Part shown: piece after piece, positions 31,232-40,402 of the stretch
How positions within the stretch are numbered: position 1 is the first letter of the stretch
Layout of the letters: each line of letters opens with the position of its first letter
Assembly (NCBI RefSeq): GCF_940143175.1
Contig: NZ_OW659496.1
Location: 1 to 64,000 of the forward strand
DNA from: Erysipelothrix amsterdamensis
GTDB lineage: Bacteria; Bacillota_I; Bacilli_A; Erysipelotrichales; Erysipelotrichaceae
DNA: 64,000 nt
Direction: 5' to 3'
The notes under the pieces: generated by a model
Databases searched by the model: none
What the model saw: the letters and a program-made list of their open reading frames with translations, nothing else
What the model was told of the DNA's origin: nothing
Translations under genes and position numbers: made by a program

Positions 31232-33523
31232 ATGTTAAAACTAGATAAAATAACAAAAAAATATGGCGATGTTGAAGCGCTTAAAGGCGTCTCTTTGACA
31301 TTTAGAAAAAATGAGTTCGTTTCAATTCTCGGTCCTTCTGGATGTGGGAAAACAACGATGTTGAATATTATCGGTGGACTTGATCGATATACAAGTGGAG
31401 ATCTCAATATTTCTGGAATCTCGACGAAGAACTATAAAGATCGTGACTGGGATTCTTATCGCAACAGTTCAGTAGGATTTGTATTTCAATCTTATAACTT
31501 AATACCTCATCTTACAGTTCTTCAAAACGTTGAATTGTCATTGAAATTATCAGGAATTTCAAAAAAAGAAGGGGAATCCCGTGCTCGTACTGCTTTAGAA
31601 AAAGTAGGATTGGTGGACCATTTGAATAAAAAACCCAACCAATTATCGGGTGGACAGATGCAGCGTGTTGCGATTGCTCGTGCTATTGTAAATGATCCTG
31701 AGATTATCCTTGCGGATGAACCTACAGGTGCTCTTGATAGTAAAACGAGTGTTATTATCATGGATTTACTTAAAGAAATTGCACAAGATCGTCTTGTAAT
31801 CATGGTTACCCATAATGCAGAACTTGCACATGAATACAGTAATCGCATTGTGGAATTGTTAGATGGTCAAATTATAAGTGATAGCAATCCTTATGATGCA
31901 GATATAAATAGTGAAAAACTCGCTAAGCGTAAACGTACTAAAATGCCTTATATGACAGCATTGGGGCTTAGTGGAAAAAACCTTTGGGCAAAAAAAGGAA
32001 GAACCGTACTTACTAGTTTTGCAGGAAGTATTGGAATCATTGGTATTGCATTAATTCTTGCACTTTCTTCTGGGTTATCAAATTCAATTAATAAAATGCA
32101 GTCGGATACATTGGCTACATCACCGATCACCATCGGATCATCTGATTTTGATTTTTCAGGTCCTGTAGTTACAGAAGATACGACGGATTTGAATGAATTC
32201 CCTACAGACTCTAAACTTCAAATCTATGAACCTAAAGTTCAAACAAACGTTATAACAAACAATATTACCCAAGAATATATTGACCATGTTAATAAACTCG
32301 ACTCCGATAAATATATTTCAATTCAATATATTCATAAAGCGAATATGAATATGATTCGTAAATCAGGTGATAAATATGTACATGTTCAATCAAGTTCATC
32401 CCACATGGGAGAATTACTTGATAACGAAGACTTCAACAACAATCAATACGATATTCTTGAGGGCCGTATGCCTAAAGGCGATAACGAAATGATTTTGGTT
32501 GTTGATAACTATAACCGAATTGCAAAAGAAACGGTTAAAGAACTTGGACTTGGTGATTTAGATGATAAAGTTGATCTCAAATCTATAGTAGGTCAGGAAT
32601 TCAAATTAGTTCAAAACGATGATTATTTCGTTAAAGATGAATTTGGACTTTATCGAGAAGCAAGTCAGCAAAATTATGAAACAATTTATGGTAGCGAAAA
32701 AGCGAAGACATTATCGATTGTTGGGGTTATGAGACAAAAAGAAGATTCATCATTCCAAATGTATCAACCAGGATTATATTACCGTTCTGACTTAGTAAAA
32801 TCATTCATTAAAGATTCTACAGATTCAGAAGTAGTTAAAGCACAGAAAGAAGTAGGTAAAGAGTACAGTGTTGTTTCTGGAATGGGATTTGAAGGTCATC
32901 CTTTCAAAGAAGCGGATGCGCTCTACCAAGATCAACTAGAAGAACTTGGATCCTCTTCATTGCCACGAAACATTTCAATCATTCCGGCAGACTTCGAAGC
33001 TAAAAAAGAAATTCGAACGCATCTTGATGCCTATAATACAGACAAAAAAGATGCTGATAAGATTACATATAGTGACATGTCAGAAATGATTACAGGTGTT
33101 ATGGAAACTGTTGTTAATACGATTTCATATGTATTAATTGGTTTCTCATCAATTTCCTTAGTGGTTTCATCATTGATGATTGGAATCATCACATATGTAT
33201 CCGTAATTGAACGAACAAAAGAAATTGGTGTACTTCGTAGTTTAGGAGCACGTAAAAAAGATATCTCACGCGTGTTTAATGCTGAAACGTTCTTAATTGG
33301 ATTTGTATCCGGTACATTAGGTATTGTAGTCACATACCTTCTAACCTTCCCAATTAATTCGATTATCTATAGCCTAACAAAAACAGAGAATATCGCTGTT
33401 GTTAATCCTTTACATGCTGTGATTTTAATCATTATTAGTATTATCCTTACATCCATTTCTGGAGTAATCCCTTCAAGAATGGCTGCTAAGAAAGACCCAG
33501 TTATTGCTTTAAGAAGTGAGTAA
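31232..33523 (+). CDS. MacB-like ABC exporter (ATPase fused to FtsX-type permease)
   Basis: A single-chain exporter or mechanotransmission protein, 763 aa. N-terminal ATPase (1-220): Walker [13 protein letters not shown], signature [14 protein letters not shown], Walker [13 protein letters not shown], switch VTHNAEL. A membrane segment near 260 is followed by a large outer domain (about 290-630), then three C-terminal FtsX segments with [20 protein letters not shown]. The substrate is unknown; relatives export peptides or toxins. It once ended at a terminator now split by an IS element. Confidence 0.9.
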   Translation: MLKLDKITKKYGDVEALKGVSLTFRKNEFVSILGPSGCGKTTMLNIIGGLDRYTSGDLNISGISTKNYKDRDWDSYRNSSVGFVFQSYNLIPHLTVLQNVELSLKLSGISKKEGESRARTALEKVGLVDHLNKKPNQLSGGQMQRVAIARAIVNDPEIILADEPTGALDSKTSVIIMDLLKEIAQDRLVIMVTHNAELAHEYSNRIVELLDGQIISDSNPYDADINSEKLAKRKRTKMPYMTALGLSGKNLWAKKGRTVLTSFAGSIGIIGIALILALSSGLSNSINKMQSDTLATSPITIGSSDFDFSGPVVTEDTTDLNEFPTDSKLQIYEPKVQTNVITNNITQEYIDHVNKLDSDKYISIQYIHKANMNMIRKSGDKYVHVQSSSSHMGELLDNEDFNNNQYDILEGRMPKGDNEMILVVDNYNRIAKETVKELGLGDLDDKVDLKSIVGQEFKLVQNDDYFVKDEFGLYREASQQNYETIYGSEKAKTLSIVGVMRQKEDSSFQMYQPGLYYRSDLVKSFIKDSTDSEVVKAQKEVGKEYSVVSGMGFEGHPFKEADALYQDQLEELGSSSLPRNISIIPADFEAKKEIRTHLDAYNTDKKDADKITYSDMSEMITGVMETVVNTISYVLIGFSSISLVVSSLMIGIITYVSVIERTKEIGVLRSLGARKKDISRVFNAETFLIGFVSGTLGIVVTYLLTFPINSIIYSLTKTENIAVVNPLHAVILIIISIILTSISGVIPSRMAAKKDPVIALRSE

Positions 33524-33525
33524 TG

Positions 33526-33537
33526 AAAAAGACATCC
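33526..33537. terminator. Left half of a terminator split by an IS element
   Basis: AAAAAGACATCC here pairs with GGATGTCTTTTT at 35366-35377. Removing the IS and one AAT copy restores the hairpin with loop TTAAATT and a T7 tail, between convergent genes. Confidence 0.85.
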
Positions 33538-33624
33538 TTAAATTGAACTGCTCCCTGTCAAGTAGACAGGTGAAATAAATAAAATATCCAAGATGATTTA
33601 TCACTTTATGATGAATCATCTTTT

Positions 33625-34572
33625 TTATGCTACAAGTGACTGCATTTGTTTTTCTCTAATGTTTGACCAGTAAGCTTCAATCTTCTTGTTAGTTGGAATC
33701 GCGTAGACTACAGGTGTCTCTGTTCCTAGCGCTTCAGTTCGAACCATCATTGGTGTTTTGTTTTTGAAGCGTTTCTGAAGTCTCTTGTTGTTATAAAAAT
33801 CAATATACACTTCAATTGCTTTCTTCAATTCGCTTCTTGTACTGAATTCATTAGGGTAGTACATTTCTGATTTGATTGTTCCCCAAAATCCTTCCATAGG
33901 ACCATTATCAATACAATGTCCCACTCTAGACATACTTTGCATCACTCCTTGATCTTCTAGCTGTTTCCTAAATGCCCTACTTGTGTATTGGAATCCGCGG
34001 TCACTGTGAAATAAAGGTTTTGCCTCTGGATATCTCGCGATAGCTTTATGATAAGTATCAAACACAAGTTGATTATTGTTCCGATCACTTATTTGATACG
34101 CCACAACACTTAAATCATAAAGATCAATAATCGCACTGAGATATAGTTTCTTACTTGAACCTTTAATCTTAAATTCTGTGACGTCTGTCAGCCATTTTTC
34201 ATTCGGTTTTGCGGCAAAGAAATTTCGATTTAAAATATTTTCAGCTGTGATTTCAGGAGTGCTTCGTGAATATTTTTTAGACTTTTGACGAATCACTGAT
34301 TTCACCCCTAGCATCTTCATGAGTCTATGAATCCTCTTCGAGTTATATTGAACGCTATTCAACTCATTGATCCAATCCGTCATGCGTCGATAGCCTAAGA
34401 TATGTCCAAATAGTTCATCATAATCAAGAATGAGATTGCAAAGCTCATGATTTTCAATTTCATTGCTTGTTTCAACACGATGCGTCCATTTATAATAACT
34501 ACTTCTTGCGATTTTAAGTACCTTACACATCCACTGAATACTCCAGCCATGTTTATGATGTAGTTCCTGCAC
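33625..34572 (-). CDS. IS3-family transposase OrfB (integrase core)
   Basis: Catalytic half of the transposase. An HTH_21-like N-terminal part precedes an rve integrase core with the DDE triad in WLTDVTEF, HSDRGFQYTS and NGPMEGFWGTIKSEMY. The visible start is GTG, but the frame is open well upstream of it into orfA, and it lies in the -1 frame relative to orfA, so the working protein is probably the OrfAB fusion made by frameshifting at an A7 run (34635-34641). Length 315 aa from the GTG. Confidence 0.92.
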   Translation of the reverse strand: MQELHHKHGWSIQWMCKVLKIARSSYYKWTHRVETSNEIENHELCNLILDYDELFGHILGYRRMTDWINELNSVQYNSKRIHRLMKMLGVKSVIRQKSKKYSRSTPEITAENILNRNFFAAKPNEKWLTDVTEFKIKGSSKKLYLSAIIDLYDLSVVAYQISDRNNNQLVFDTYHKAIARYPEAKPLFHSDRGFQYTSRAFRKQLEDQGVMQSMSRVGHCIDNGPMEGFWGTIKSEMYYPNEFSTRSELKKAIEVYIDFYNNKRLQKRFKNKTPMMVRTEALGTETPVVYAIPTNKKIEAYWSNIREKQMQSLVA

Positions 34573-34583
34573 TGCGAGATACT

Positions 34584-35288
34584 TTACTTCTTGTTTTGCT
34601 TTGGAGAATATCGCCCCCTTTCGATTTCCTTCACTTTTTTTAATAGAATGTTCTCGCGTTCTTTCAGTTCGAGTTGTCTTTCAAGTAGTTTTACTTTACG
34701 TTCTAAACGTTCTTCATTACTAAGTTGATCTTCTTGTTTTCGCTTGCCACGTTTATCAAGAAGACCATCATCTCCCAATTCGTTATACTTTTTCACCCAC
34801 TGATAAACCTGAGCATAAGAAAGTTCATAGCGCTCAGCAGTCCCCTTATAATCGTAGTCATGTTCAATACAATATGCGACAATTTCCTGACGCTCCTCAA
34901 TTGTTGTTTTTCTACCTTTTGTCATATAGACTTCTCCTTTAGGATCGTAATCCTTTATAGTTTCAAGTCTATTATACTTTTTTATCCATCCGCGCAAAAC
35001 CTCATGGGAACTTATACCATATTTAATACTAATATCTTTAAGAGAACCTGCGCCTTCAAGATAATCCCTAATTGCGGATTCCTTGAGCTCTTTCGAATAA
35101 CTTTTGTTTCGATCTTTATCTGAAAAAACTTCAATACCATAAGTTTGATACTTTTTCACCCAACTACGTAATGTACTAGAATCAATAGATAATTCTTCAG
35201 CTATTTCTGGTGCACCTTTTATGCCATTCAAATATTCATTAATTGCTTGTTCTTTTATTTCGGCTGGATATTTATTCTTTCTCCCCAT
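34584..35288 (-). CDS. IS3-family OrfA, multi-helix-turn-helix
   Basis: DNA-binding half of the transposase, 234 aa, longer than the usual 100-170 aa. Three HTH repeats can be seen: ELSIDSSTLRSWVKKYQTYG, KYGISSHEVLRGWIKKYN and RYELSYAQVYQWVKKYNELG, followed by a heptad-like dimerisation helix (LERKVKLLERQLELKERENI). Read-through into orfB would use the slippery A-run coding KK near the C-terminus. GGAGGAG lies before the ATG. Confidence 0.9.
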   Translation of the reverse strand: MGRKNKYPAEIKEQAINEYLNGIKGAPEIAEELSIDSSTLRSWVKKYQTYGIEVFSDKDRNKSYSKELKESAIRDYLEGAGSLKDISIKYGISSHEVLRGWIKKYNRLETIKDYDPKGEVYMTKGRKTTIEERQEIVAYCIEHDYDYKGTAERYELSYAQVYQWVKKYNELGDDGLLDKRGKRKQEDQLSNEERLERKVKLLERQLELKERENILLKKVKEIERGRYSPKQNKK

Positions 35289-35365
35289 AGAAAAAGCTCC
35301 TCCTTTTTTGTAGTGCCCGATTTTATTTATTTCGGGTGTCTACTTTAAGGGGAGCTTATCAAATT

Positions 35366-35377
35366 GGATGTCTTTTT
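35366..35377. terminator. Right half of the split terminator
   Basis: GGATGTCTTTTT, complement of 33526-33537; see the left half. Confidence 0.8.
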
Positions 35378-35397
35378 TTCGCTCAATAACGAAACTT

Positions 35398-35423
35398 AAA
35401 AAAAGAAGTCCTTCTAGACTTCG
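35398..35423 (-). terminator. Terminator of the DegV gene
   Basis: On the minus strand GAAGTC, loop TAGAAG, GACTTC, then seven T residues. Confidence 0.75.
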
Positions 35424-36268
35424 ATTTTTTTCATATATTGAAATGCGAGAGAACCGATCCCAACATGAACACTTACTGTTGAAATTAACTCAGTCACATA
35501 AATTTCTGTGTTTGGGAATGCTTCTTTGAATTTCTTAACAGTTTTATTAAGTTCTTCCTTAGCATCCACATCCACAATCGTAATTTTATATGTTTCATCA
35601 ACGCCTGCTTCTTGCATCGCTTCAATGACACGATCAATTGCTTTGGACATCGTTCGAACTTTATCAAAGGGTTCGATGATTCCTTTCGTATCTTTATTGA
35701 GATGAAGTATTGGTTTTATTTTGAGAAAACCACCGAGTTTTGCGGCGAGAGGAGAAAGTCTTCCACCTCGTGAAAGATGCGCCAAATCGTCAGGAATAAT
35801 AAATGTGTTGCCATTATTGAGTGCTACATCAATACGCTCCTTAATTTCAGGAATATCATATCCTTGATCAAGAAGTTTTCGAGCAGCAACTGCACAATCA
35901 AGTTCAATTGATGCCGCTGTAAAGCAATCAATGAAAACAAATTCTATATCCACAAATTGGGCTGCTGTATTCATTGCGCCAATAGTTCCAGAGATTCCAG
36001 TGGTAATAGGTATCGCAAGAATCCGTTCATAACCTTGAGCTTTAATCTCTCTAAATAAGTCTTCAATCATACCAAGTGCTGGTAATGATGTTTGAAGCAT
36101 AATATTTTCCCTCATGAGGGCATTAACCTGATCAATTGAAATTTCAACACTTTCAAGTGAAGCATCGTCCTCATTGATGATCTGTAAGGGTATCGCGAAA
36201 AGACCATCCATTTCGATATTTTCATTATAATAATTACTACTACTATCGACAATAACCGCAGTTTTCAT
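35414..36268 (-). CDS. DegV family fatty-acid-binding protein
   Basis: DegV/FakB proteins present a bound fatty acid to the kinase FakA so that it can enter phospholipid synthesis. Seen: VDSSSNYYNE at the N-terminus, the conserved TSLPALGMI, PITTGISGTIGAMNTAA, and DDLAHLSRGGRLSP, the family's C-terminal domain entry. Length 285 aa. The start at 36268 is chosen for GGAGGTTG upstream. It is downstream of a second degV gene on the same strand with about 53 bases between. Confidence 0.9.
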   Translation of the reverse strand: MKTAVIVDSSSNYYNENIEMDGLFAIPLQIINEDDASLESVEISIDQVNALMRENIMLQTSLPALGMIEDLFREIKAQGYERILAIPITTGISGTIGAMNTAAQFVDIEFVFIDCFTAASIELDCAVAARKLLDQGYDIPEIKERIDVALNNGNTFIIPDDLAHLSRGGRLSPLAAKLGGFLKIKPILHLNKDTKGIIEPFDKVRTMSKAIDRVIEAMQEAGVDETYKITIVDVDAKEELNKTVKKFKEAFPNTEIYVTELISTVSVHVGIGSLAFQYMKKIEV

Positions 36269-36321
36269 AATACAACCTCCAAGTACTATCATTATACACT
36301 AATAATGAAAGGCATACGACC

Positions 36322-37191
36322 TCACTTGATATATTTATCGGTTTTTGGAATCCATTGAATTGCGACAGTTCCGAGACCTGCATGCGTTGCGACTGCAGCT
36401 GGTAAGTCCATAATATATGCATCATGAGTACCAAATGATTCGGAAATCGCATCACGAAGGCGTGTTGTTATTTCTTTCGCATCGCTGTGTAAGTAATAAA
36501 AATCATACGATTCAGGTGTAACACCTTGTTCTTTCATATGGTTAATTAACAGTTCAAAAATCTTAGTTTCTGTACGCGCAGTTCCAAATTTTTCGATTGT
36601 TAGACCGTGGTTTTCAAGATATAAAAGAGGTTTAACTTTTAAAAGTGATGCAAGCGTCGCAGCATGTTTTGAAATTCGTCCACTTACACGTAATTGATCT
36701 AAGTTTTGTGGATACACAAATGACTCGGTACGTAATAAGAACGTGTTAATGCGTGTGATCATCTCATCAATAGAAACATCGTTAAGCTCCATGGCTCTTA
36801 TGAGTTTTACGGTTTGTTGAACGGGACCACCTAAAGTAAATGAGTCTACAACATGAATCTCGCATCCATCTACATGTGATGCGGCTTGATTAAAAGCACT
36901 GTAAGTACCTGATAGATTCGAAGAGAGTGTTACCGCAAGAATTTGATCATATCCTTCATCGCGAATTGCTTCAAAAAGATTGATCAATGAACCGAGGTTG
37001 GGTTGAGAAGTCATAATCTTTTCCTTCTTAGACAGTAATTCATGAACCTCTTCTTTTGAAATGGTTTCTTGATCTAAATACTCAGTGTTGTTATGGATTA
37101 AAGTTAATGGTGCAATAAAAACGTTATACTTTTTAATTTCTTCTGGTGTGAAACAAACTGATGAATCACAGACAATCGCTAATTTTTTCAT
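36322..37191 (-). CDS. DegV family fatty-acid-binding protein (second copy)
   Basis: A paralogue of the next gene, 289 aa: CDSSVCFTPEEIKKY, TSQPNLGSLINLF, VTLSSNLSGTYSAFNQAA, and QNLDQLRVSGRISKHAATLA. Tandem FakB-type proteins often differ in the fatty acid they prefer (saturated versus unsaturated). That is known for the family, not visible here. CGGAGGATAT lies before the ATG. No FakA kinase gene is in the window. Confidence 0.9.
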   Translation of the reverse strand: MKKLAIVCDSSVCFTPEEIKKYNVFIAPLTLIHNNTEYLDQETISKEEVHELLSKKEKIMTSQPNLGSLINLFEAIRDEGYDQILAVTLSSNLSGTYSAFNQAASHVDGCEIHVVDSFTLGGPVQQTVKLIRAMELNDVSIDEMITRINTFLLRTESFVYPQNLDQLRVSGRISKHAATLASLLKVKPLLYLENHGLTIEKFGTARTETKIFELLINHMKEQGVTPESYDFYYLHSDAKEITTRLRDAISESFGTHDAYIMDLPAAVATHAGLGTVAIQWIPKTDKYIK

Positions 37192-37288
37192 ACATATCCT
37201 CCGATGAGAGCATTATAGAATATAATACTTTGAATGTCAAACTATTATATTCCTTTATGAAAGAACTAAAATGATTTATAATACATAC

Positions 37289-37897
37289 ATGGAACAATTA
37301 GACTATAAAACAATTCAATCAGAAGTAATTTCGGAACAAGAAATCAATAAATCTAAATTTATTGGCTTTTTAGCGCCAATTCAATCTGAAGAAGAAGCTA
37401 AGGCATACTTAAAATCAATTAAAAAAATGCATCCAAAAGCAACGCATCATTGTAGTGCATATCGAATCGGTGATATTGAACGATCCAATGATGATGGCGA
37501 ACCTGCATCGTCAGCAGGATTACCGATGCTTCAAGTCCTTCGAGGTCACAAACTTGAAGGTGTGATTGCAGTTGTGGTGCGATACTATGGTGGGGTCTTA
37601 CTTGGGGTTGGTGGTTTGATCAGAGCTTATGGATCAACGGTCTCGCTTACGATTGAAGAAGCAGATTTATTAGCACCTCAGAAAGTATTTACGATGGATC
37701 TCTCATTTCCGTATGAGTTTATTAATGATGTGGAACTCCACATTACAAGTGTTGGAACGGTTTTAGATCGTAACTATGATTCGCTAGCACGTTATCAAGT
37801 ACGCGTAACAGATCCAATGTTGTTGGAACCGTTAAATGATTTAACCCGTGGAACTATAAGTAAAAGTATTATTAAAGAATCAATTGAGTTTATCTAG
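37289..37897 (+). CDS. YigZ/IMPACT family protein
   Basis: A conserved protein of 203 aa with the UPF0029 N-terminal domain. Seen: KSKFIGFLAPIQSEEEAKAYL, HPKATHHCSAYRIG, the signature SNDDGEPASSAGLPML, and VVVRYYGGVLLGVGGLIRAYG. The eukaryotic relative IMPACT modulates the Gcn2 kinase; the bacterial role is unclear. The start at 37289 fits the family length. TATAAT (37277-37282) lies only 6 bases before it, so the message may be leaderless; an alternative ATG at 37271 would be used if the upstream TATAAT (37221-37226) is the promoter. Confidence 0.88.
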   Translation: MEQLDYKTIQSEVISEQEINKSKFIGFLAPIQSEEEAKAYLKSIKKMHPKATHHCSAYRIGDIERSNDDGEPASSAGLPMLQVLRGHKLEGVIAVVVRYYGGVLLGVGGLIRAYGSTVSLTIEEADLLAPQKVFTMDLSFPYEFINDVELHITSVGTVLDRNYDSLARYQVRVTDPMLLEPLNDLTRGTISKSIIKESIEFI

Positions 37898-37909
37898 GAG
37901 GTCTTGATT

Positions 37910-38329
37910 ATGGATATCAAAACAGAATTAAATCATCATGGCATAAAATCAACACGTCAACGTGAAGCGATTTTAACGATTTTAAAAGACAGTGATACAC
38001 CCATCACAATCAATCAAATTCGTGAATCATTGGATGCGGTTGGAGAATACATGGACTTATCCACGATTTATCGTGTTTTGGATGTCTTTGAACAAAAAAA
38101 TATTATAACCAAGACAGTGCCACTTGAACCATCACAAAGTGTATATGACTACAAACGGCACATCCATAAGCATCACCTTATTTGTACTCAATGTGGAACC
38201 ATCACTATCATTGAGGGATGTCCGCTTGGTGATTATGAGGGTAAGGTTGCGCGCGATAGTGGGTATATTATCGATCGACATCAGTTAGAACTATACGGAT
38301 TATGTCCAAAGTGTCAGAAAAGTGCCTAG
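37910..38329 (+). CDS. Fur-family metalloregulator
   Basis: A 140-residue repressor of the Fur/PerR/Zur family. N-terminal winged helix: KSTRQREAILTILKDSDTPI and DLSTIYRVLDVFEQKNII. The C-terminal half has the metal region YKRHIHKHHLICTQCG and two CxxC pairs (CTQCG, CPKCQ) that bind structural zinc. The sequence does not settle whether it senses zinc, iron or peroxide. GGAGGTCTTG lies before the ATG, 6 bases after the YigZ gene, and a terminator follows. Confidence 0.88.
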   Translation: MDIKTELNHHGIKSTRQREAILTILKDSDTPITINQIRESLDAVGEYMDLSTIYRVLDVFEQKNIITKTVPLEPSQSVYDYKRHIHKHHLICTQCGTITIIEGCPLGDYEGKVARDSGYIIDRHQLELYGLCPKCQKSA

Positions 38330-38340
38330 CACTTTTTTTT
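38318..38340 (+). terminator. Terminator of the yigZ-fur-like operon
   Basis: AAAAGTGC (38318-38325), loop CTA, GCACTTTT (38329-38336) and further T residues. Confidence 0.85.
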
Positions 38341-38397
38341 GTGCATAATCCTTTCTTTTATAACATAGTGTAGTAATATGTTAATAGAGGTGAAACT

Positions 38398-39237
38398 ATG
38401 AAAACATTAAACAATATATCAATCAGAAACATCGTACTCAAAGTATTAGACATTGAATCGATGCAATCGTTCTACGAAAAAACCATTGGACTTACACTCC
38501 TTGAAAATCATCAAGATACCGTTGTATTGGGAATTGACGAGATTCCGCTACTCACATTAAAGACCTCAAATCGTTATGAAAAACCCAATCAAAATTACAG
38601 TGGTCTCTATCATATGGCATTTTTACTGCCAGAGGAAGCATTTCTTGGCCCATTTATTAAACATTTGGTTGCTTTAAAACAACCAATTACTGGGCTTGGA
38701 GATCATCTTTATTCACAAGCTATTTATCTGAATGATCCCGAAGGAAACGGTATTGAGGTTTATGCAGATCGTCCACGATCGTCCTGGATTATCAACAACA
38801 ATGGAACGATTGTAGGTGGAACAAGAGCGGTTGATGTAGAGGGACTTATGCGTATTGCTCATCCTCAACCATGGGGCGGAATGCCTGAGCATACTATCTT
38901 GGGACATGTTCATCTCCAAGTATCAGATATTGAGAGTGCTCGTAGTTTTTATTTGGATCGATTAGGCTTTGAGCTTAAAACGGAAATGCAGAAGGCACTT
39001 TTTGTTTCAAGAGATGGATATCATCATCATATAGGGATTAATGAATGGGCAGGACCCAATATTGCGGATTTACCTGAAAACACAAGTGGTATGGAATCCT
39101 TTACAGTGACGACACCTTCATTTACTACTTTCAGGGAAGAACTCATTCAGGCTGGTGAGAGGATTGTTGATTTAGATGAAAATCATTTTAAAATCATCGA
39201 CCCATTTCACATAAACATTATCTTCGAGAAAATTTAA
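38398..39237 (+). CDS. Two-domain VOC (glyoxalase/extradiol dioxygenase) family protein
   Basis: Two vicinal-oxygen-chelate domains, about residues 10-130 and 165-278. Metal-ligand candidates are His in LYHMAFLLP, Glu in GNGIEVYADRP, His in LGHVHLQVSDI and the final acidic strand. The layout resembles the CatE/YfiE catechol-2,3-dioxygenase-like group, often hypothetical in Firmicutes and sometimes induced by thiol-reactive quinones. The substrate is not evident. AGAGGTG lies before the ATG. Confidence 0.85.
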   Translation: MKTLNNISIRNIVLKVLDIESMQSFYEKTIGLTLLENHQDTVVLGIDEIPLLTLKTSNRYEKPNQNYSGLYHMAFLLPEEAFLGPFIKHLVALKQPITGLGDHLYSQAIYLNDPEGNGIEVYADRPRSSWIINNNGTIVGGTRAVDVEGLMRIAHPQPWGGMPEHTILGHVHLQVSDIESARSFYLDRLGFELKTEMQKALFVSRDGYHHHIGINEWAGPNIADLPENTSGMESFTVTTPSFTTFREELIQAGERIVDLDENHFKIIDPFHINIIFEKI

Positions 39238-39242
39238 TATGA

Positions 39243-39248
39243 TATAAT
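39243..39248 (+). promoter_or_regulatory. -10 box immediately upstream of the cation efflux gene
   Basis: TATAAT ends 6 bases before the ATG at 39255, so a transcript started here would have no leader. Confidence 0.55.
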
Positions 39249-39254
39249 AGGTAT

Positions 39255-40367
39255 ATGAAAAACTTAGAAAACAGAAATGTGATTGGAATCAAGGCAGGTA
39301 TAGTGGGGATAGTCTGTAACTTGATTCTTTTTACTTTAAAATTAATCATTGGTACCTTATCGCATAGTTTTGCGATCCTTGCGGATGCAATTAATAATTT
39401 ATCCGATAGTTTATCGTCGCTTATCACAATTGTTGGATTTAAAATTGCTGCGAAGCCTGCAGATAAGGAGCATCCCTATGGCCATGAGCGTTTTGAATAC
39501 ATTAGTGGTTTTGTGATATCGATTATTATGCTTTACTTAGGTGTCGATATCATTAAATCATCCGTGAAGGATATTTTAAATCCTATGCCTATGCAAATGA
39601 GTATGGCTATGATTTTTGTATTGGTGTTTTCGATTATGATGAAGTTAGGAATGTCGTTTTATTATGCAAAGAAAGCTAAAGCAGCAGATTCTGATGTACT
39701 GGTTGCGAATGCGAAAGACAGTCAAAACGATGTATTCATAACAGGGTCAATCTTATTATCTCTTTTTATACAATATTATTTCGATTTGCGTATTGATACG
39801 TATCTCGGGATTATCATTGCAGTGTTTATCATCTATTCATCAATTACAATGCTTCGAGAGTTTATGAACGAGCTTTTGGGTAGTAGACCGGACACCGATA
39901 CTTTATTAAAGGTAAAACAAATTTTGTGTGATAATCCTAAGATTGAAGGATATCACGATGTGATGATTTATAACTATGGTAAATTTCATGTTTATGGTGT
40001 TGTACATGTAGAAGTGGATGCTAAGTTATCATTAATTGAAGCTCATAATATCATTGATGCGATTGAACAGAAGATTAAGAAGGAAACAAATATTGACCTT
40101 GTGATTCATTTAGATCCTTTAGATATGGATAGTCCGGAGATATTAAATATTCAACGTGTAATTAAAAAATACTTAAGAGAAGCGTGTGATGGATGTAAGT
40201 TTCATGATTTACGTATCATTAACCACGTACTTCGGTTTGAAATTGTTCTATGTGATGCACTGAAGCATGAACCCGAACGAATTAAACAAGAAATTACAGA
40301 GTATTTAAGAAGTGAAGGAATCAAATACGATTTAGAAATTACGATGGATACGGATCAATTGATTTAA
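39255..40367 (+). CDS. Cation diffusion facilitator (Zn/Mn/Fe efflux) protein
   Basis: A membrane antiporter exporting a divalent metal in exchange for protons. Six membrane segments in the first 210 residues, with metal-site motifs HSFAILADAINNLSD near residue 35 and HPYGHERFEYISGF near 75, and the second-site KDSQNDVFIT near 155. The C-terminal cytoplasmic domain contains GKFHVYGVVHVEVD and DLVIHLDPLD. It is longer than many (370 aa), with an extra C-terminal ferredoxin-like region. The start may be leaderless. Confidence 0.9.
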   Translation: MKNLENRNVIGIKAGIVGIVCNLILFTLKLIIGTLSHSFAILADAINNLSDSLSSLITIVGFKIAAKPADKEHPYGHERFEYISGFVISIIMLYLGVDIIKSSVKDILNPMPMQMSMAMIFVLVFSIMMKLGMSFYYAKKAKAADSDVLVANAKDSQNDVFITGSILLSLFIQYYFDLRIDTYLGIIIAVFIIYSSITMLREFMNELLGSRPDTDTLLKVKQILCDNPKIEGYHDVMIYNYGKFHVYGVVHVEVDAKLSLIEAHNIIDAIEQKIKKETNIDLVIHLDPLDMDSPEILNIQRVIKKYLREACDGCKFHDLRIINHVLRFEIVLCDALKHEPERIKQEITEYLRSEGIKYDLEITMDTDQLI

Positions 40368-40368
40368 T

Positions 40369-40402
40369 AAAAACGTCTTGGTGATATAACCAGGACGTTT
40401 TT
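40369..40402. terminator. Bidirectional terminator between CDF gene and membrane protein gene
   Basis: AAAAACGTCTTGGT (40369-40382) and ACCAGGACGTTTTT (40389-40402) pair with one G-U wobble. Confidence 0.88.

Larger units (their letters stand above)
33544..35361 (-). mobile_element. IS3-family insertion sequence (IS150-like), complete
   Basis: 1,818 bp. Ends start TGAACTGCTCCC at the left and TGATAAGCTCCCC read inward from the right, and both share AGTAGACA and GAAATAAATAAAAT further in. AAT direct repeats flank it (33541-33543 and 35362-35364). It carries orfA and orfB joined by a -1 frameshift. Both frames are intact and the DDE residues are present, so it may be active. It lies in the loop of a terminator. 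Confidence 0.9.

Noticed and set aside
34725-35123. 132-codon plus-strand frame inside the first IS
   Set aside because: Antisense to orfA and hydrophobic by chance from complement codons.
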